Of a stretch of DNA of 43,093 nt, positions 41,572 to 43,093 are shown in pieces. A program made the position numbers and the translations under genes. A model generated the notes under the pieces. That model searched no databases, had not been told where the DNA came from, and was given only the letters and a program-made list of their open reading frames with translations. Numbering within the stretch: position 1 is the first letter of the stretch; each line of letters opens with the position of its first letter. Source of the stretch: Firmicutes bacterium UBA2116 (lineage in GTDB: Bacteria; Bacillota; Clostridia; Tissierellales; Sedimentibacteraceae); contig DCYG01000044.1 of assembly GCA_002331025.1 (NCBI GenBank), forward strand, positions 176,991 through 220,083, read 5' to 3'.

Positions 41572-42105
41572 TCACTGCAATACTATCTCCCTTATAACTC
41601 CGCAGGCCAGTCTCTTTCCTGAATTTCCTGACGGCTGTGTCCTTGAATCATCAGGGTTCTGGTGAATGATGATTGATTTTCCGATTATATCTGATACACT
41701 AAACCTGTCCGTAAAAAATACCATCCTTGAGTAACCGTCATTAGAAAATAAATTGGGAAAATCCCCCGCATGATTTCCGTGAGGCTGATTGTCCGGGTTC
41801 CAGTGTTCTCCTGCCGCTGTAAAGGGTTCCGCAGCATTTCCTGCATCACACGTCCCGTTTTCATGAATATGGAAACCAAGAGGTCCTATCGGGCTATTTC
41901 CGTTTGTAGCCGGGCTATATGGCGGGAGACCGTATACTTCTACGGAAACCTCTGTACCTCCCGGAACATCTGTAAATACTGCAATCCCCTCTATATCCGG
42001 TGCTAACGGTCCTCCGGATATAAATGTTGCCGCTCTGCGTTGCTTATTAATACTATCAGCCATAATATCATTTTTTAAAAAATTGCATTTATAATTGTTG
42101 TACAT
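41572..42105 (-). CDS. sodC: Cu/Zn superoxide dismutase
   Basis: The 177-residue protein has every ligand of an active Cu/Zn SOD: His79 and His81 (GFHIHENG), bridging His101 (GEHWNP), His109 and His112 with Asp115 (PHGNHAGD), His148 (IIIHQN), the guiding Arg165 and the disulfide pair Cys86/Cys168. It converts superoxide to peroxide and oxygen. No signal peptide is visible; the N terminus starts MYNNYKC. GGAGGA precedes ATG 42105. A Cu/Zn enzyme is unusual in a strict anaerobe; spore-associated SODs are known in Bacillus, so a spore role is possible (inference). Copper content is not shown. Confidence 0.93.
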   Translation of the reverse strand: MYNNYKCNFLKNDIMADSINKQRRAATFISGGPLAPDIEGIAVFTDVPGGTEVSVEVYGLPPYSPATNGNSPIGPLGFHIHENGTCDAGNAAEPFTAAGEHWNPDNQPHGNHAGDFPNLFSNDGYSRMVFFTDRFSVSDIIGKSIIIHQNPDDSRTQPSGNSGKRLACGVIREIVLQ

Positions 42106-42261
42106 GCTATCCTCCAATTTTCAATATATAATATAGTATGGAAAATTAAAAAAATAGTTACGTAATTAAAAGATGAACCGCTAATTTCGAAGTCCAATTT
42201 ATACCACGGTTAATTTGTTCTGATAAATGAAAAAATAAAAATAAAAACAACGAGGTAATCA

Positions 42262-42426
42262 ATGAAGAAATTTAATGAAATACTATTGACAGAAGCAAAG
42301 CAGCCTATGGATCAAATAAGAGCTGATGCTGTTCAGCATATGGAATTAAATGATTTTATGGAATTGGAAGGGAAAAAGTACAAAAAAACAGATGACATCG
42401 ATGATATATTAAATGAATTAAAATAA
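42262..42426 (+). CDS. Small uncharacterised protein (54 residues)
   Basis: The frame encodes 54 residues starting MKKFNEILLTEAKQPMDQIR and ending in DDIDDILNELK. GAGGT lies eight bases before the ATG. It is charged, probably helical, without cysteines, signal peptide or TM. I do not recognise it. It precedes the cupin gene by 77 bases on the same strand and is divergent from the SOD gene. Evidence for it being real is the ribosome site, gene-like codon use and position. Confidence 0.6.
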   Translation: MKKFNEILLTEAKQPMDQIRADAVQHMELNDFMELEGKKYKKTDDIDDILNELK

Positions 42427-42503
42427 TATGAAAGTTTATCTCACCTTTTGGATTTATATAACATAAGATATTATGATATATGAAAAGAAAGGAATGAATA
42501 AAT

Positions 42504-43076
42504 TTGTATAACAAAGCTTATCAATACCCATATTACAGCAATTTCCACAGGTATAATCCGCCCATATATAATCCGTATTTTATGAATGAATATGTTTTTC
42601 CTTATATGCCGACAATTACTAAAATTAATGACTACATCGTTCATACACAAAACAACAGGGTGCTTGAACTGACAGACTACGGGCCTAATCCATTTGTAAT
42701 AAATATCGATGAGGCAACTGAACAAAACAATAATTTTCGTACTGCATTATGGACAGGAGATAATCTGCAGCTTACGTTAATGAATATTCCCATAGGAGAA
42801 GAAATAGGTCTGGAAATGCATCCGGATACCGATCAATTCATCAAGATTGAAGACGGTCGAGGACTTGTATTGATGGGAGATGCCGAAGATAATTTAGATT
42901 TTCAGGAGATGGTTTACGATGATTTTGTATTCATAATCCCTGCCGGGAAATGGCACAACTTAATCAATATGGGCAACGAACCTTTAAAGCTGTATTCAGT
43001 ATATGCACCGCCTAATCACCCCCACGGCACGGTACATGAAACAATAGAAATTGCAGAGCAAGAAGAAAACCTTTAA
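42504..43076 (+). CDS. Cupin-domain protein with Tyr-rich N terminus
   Basis: The 190-residue protein has an N-terminal segment (about 1-36) rich in Tyr, Pro and Asn, followed by a cupin barrel: IPIGEEIGLEMHPDTDQFIKIEDGRG (His106, with Asp in place of the second His) and IPAGKWHNLINMG (His151), resembling mannose-6-phosphate-isomerase-like cupins. The metal site is partly degenerate. The start codon is TTG (42504) with AAAGGA ten bases upstream; no in-frame ATG precedes the domain. The Tyr-rich tail resembles spore-coat proteins (inference). Catalytic role unknown. Confidence 0.82.
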   Translation: MYNKAYQYPYYSNFHRYNPPIYNPYFMNEYVFPYMPTITKINDYIVHTQNNRVLELTDYGPNPFVINIDEATEQNNNFRTALWTGDNLQLTLMNIPIGEEIGLEMHPDTDQFIKIEDGRGLVLMGDAEDNLDFQEMVYDDFVFIIPAGKWHNLINMGNEPLKLYSVYAPPNHPHGTVHETIEIAEQEENL

Positions 43077-43093
43077 ATAAAGCATAATCAGAC

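Noticed and set aside
42471..42725. Minus-strand ORF overlapping the cupin gene
   Set aside because: It is antisense to a clear cupin domain and shows no family features or ribosome site.

Overview
The window is AT-rich, tightly packed DNA with strong Shine-Dalgarno sequences. Gene content points to an anaerobic, spore-forming, amino-acid-fermenting Firmicute of the Clostridia, perhaps a Sedimentibacter-like Tissierellia member (inferred from gene content only). The main clues are hydroxyproline dehydratase HypD with its activase, class I hybrid cluster protein, a flavodiiron protein, a CotF-type coat protein, a T-box leader, and two genes that read in-frame TGA as selenocysteine.

Layout. 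1-6.3 kb (minus strand): MATE exporter, then an oxygen/NO-defence block of flavodiiron protein, hemerythrin, an unknown coupled protein, a DUF1858 protein and Hcp, with a CRP/FNR-type palindrome in front of hcp. 6.5-9.5 kb (plus): small acetyltransferase, a tandem repeat, then a T-box leader controlling a three-gene polar amino-acid ABC importer. 9.5-16.9 kb: glutathione peroxidase, YtcJ-like amidohydrolase, sodium:alanine symporter with a long AT-rich leader, an SLH surface protein, a B3/B4-domain protein and a CotF-like protein. 17-19 kb (minus): azlCD, then an exported lipoprotein of the C-GCAxxG-C-C family with selenocysteine at residue 78, followed by tatA. 19.3-23.2 kb: ferritin-like protein, DUF421/DUF4363 pair, EamA exporter, a two-TM potassium channel and the selenoprotein peroxiredoxin PrxU. 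23.3-28.9 kb: a complete Bce-type antimicrobial-peptide module (response regulator, intramembrane-sensing kinase, ATPase, permease) with a probable response-regulator site before the ATPase gene, plus a divergent lipoprotein. 28.9-32.5 kb: hypE-hypD, separated from a divergent MATE/threonine-synthase-like pair by a perfect 44-bp palindrome. 34.9-43.1 kb: a MEMO-family protein, a giant alpha-2-macroglobulin lipoprotein lacking the thioester, a DUF3298 protein, Cu/Zn superoxide dismutase, a 54-residue ORF and a cupin.

How it fits together. Much of the content handles oxygen, peroxide and NO (flavodiiron protein, hemerythrin, Hcp, glutathione peroxidase, PrxU, Cu/Zn SOD) or amino-acid use (T-box importer, alanine symporter, AzlCD, HypD). 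Two selenoproteins are easily misread as broken genes: each has an in-frame TGA followed 12-13 nt later by a short hairpin with a GU-containing loop. A dispersed hairpin repeat occurs four times, mostly at gene 3' ends where it overlaps stop codons. No tRNA, rRNA, CRISPR array, transposase or replication origin was seen.
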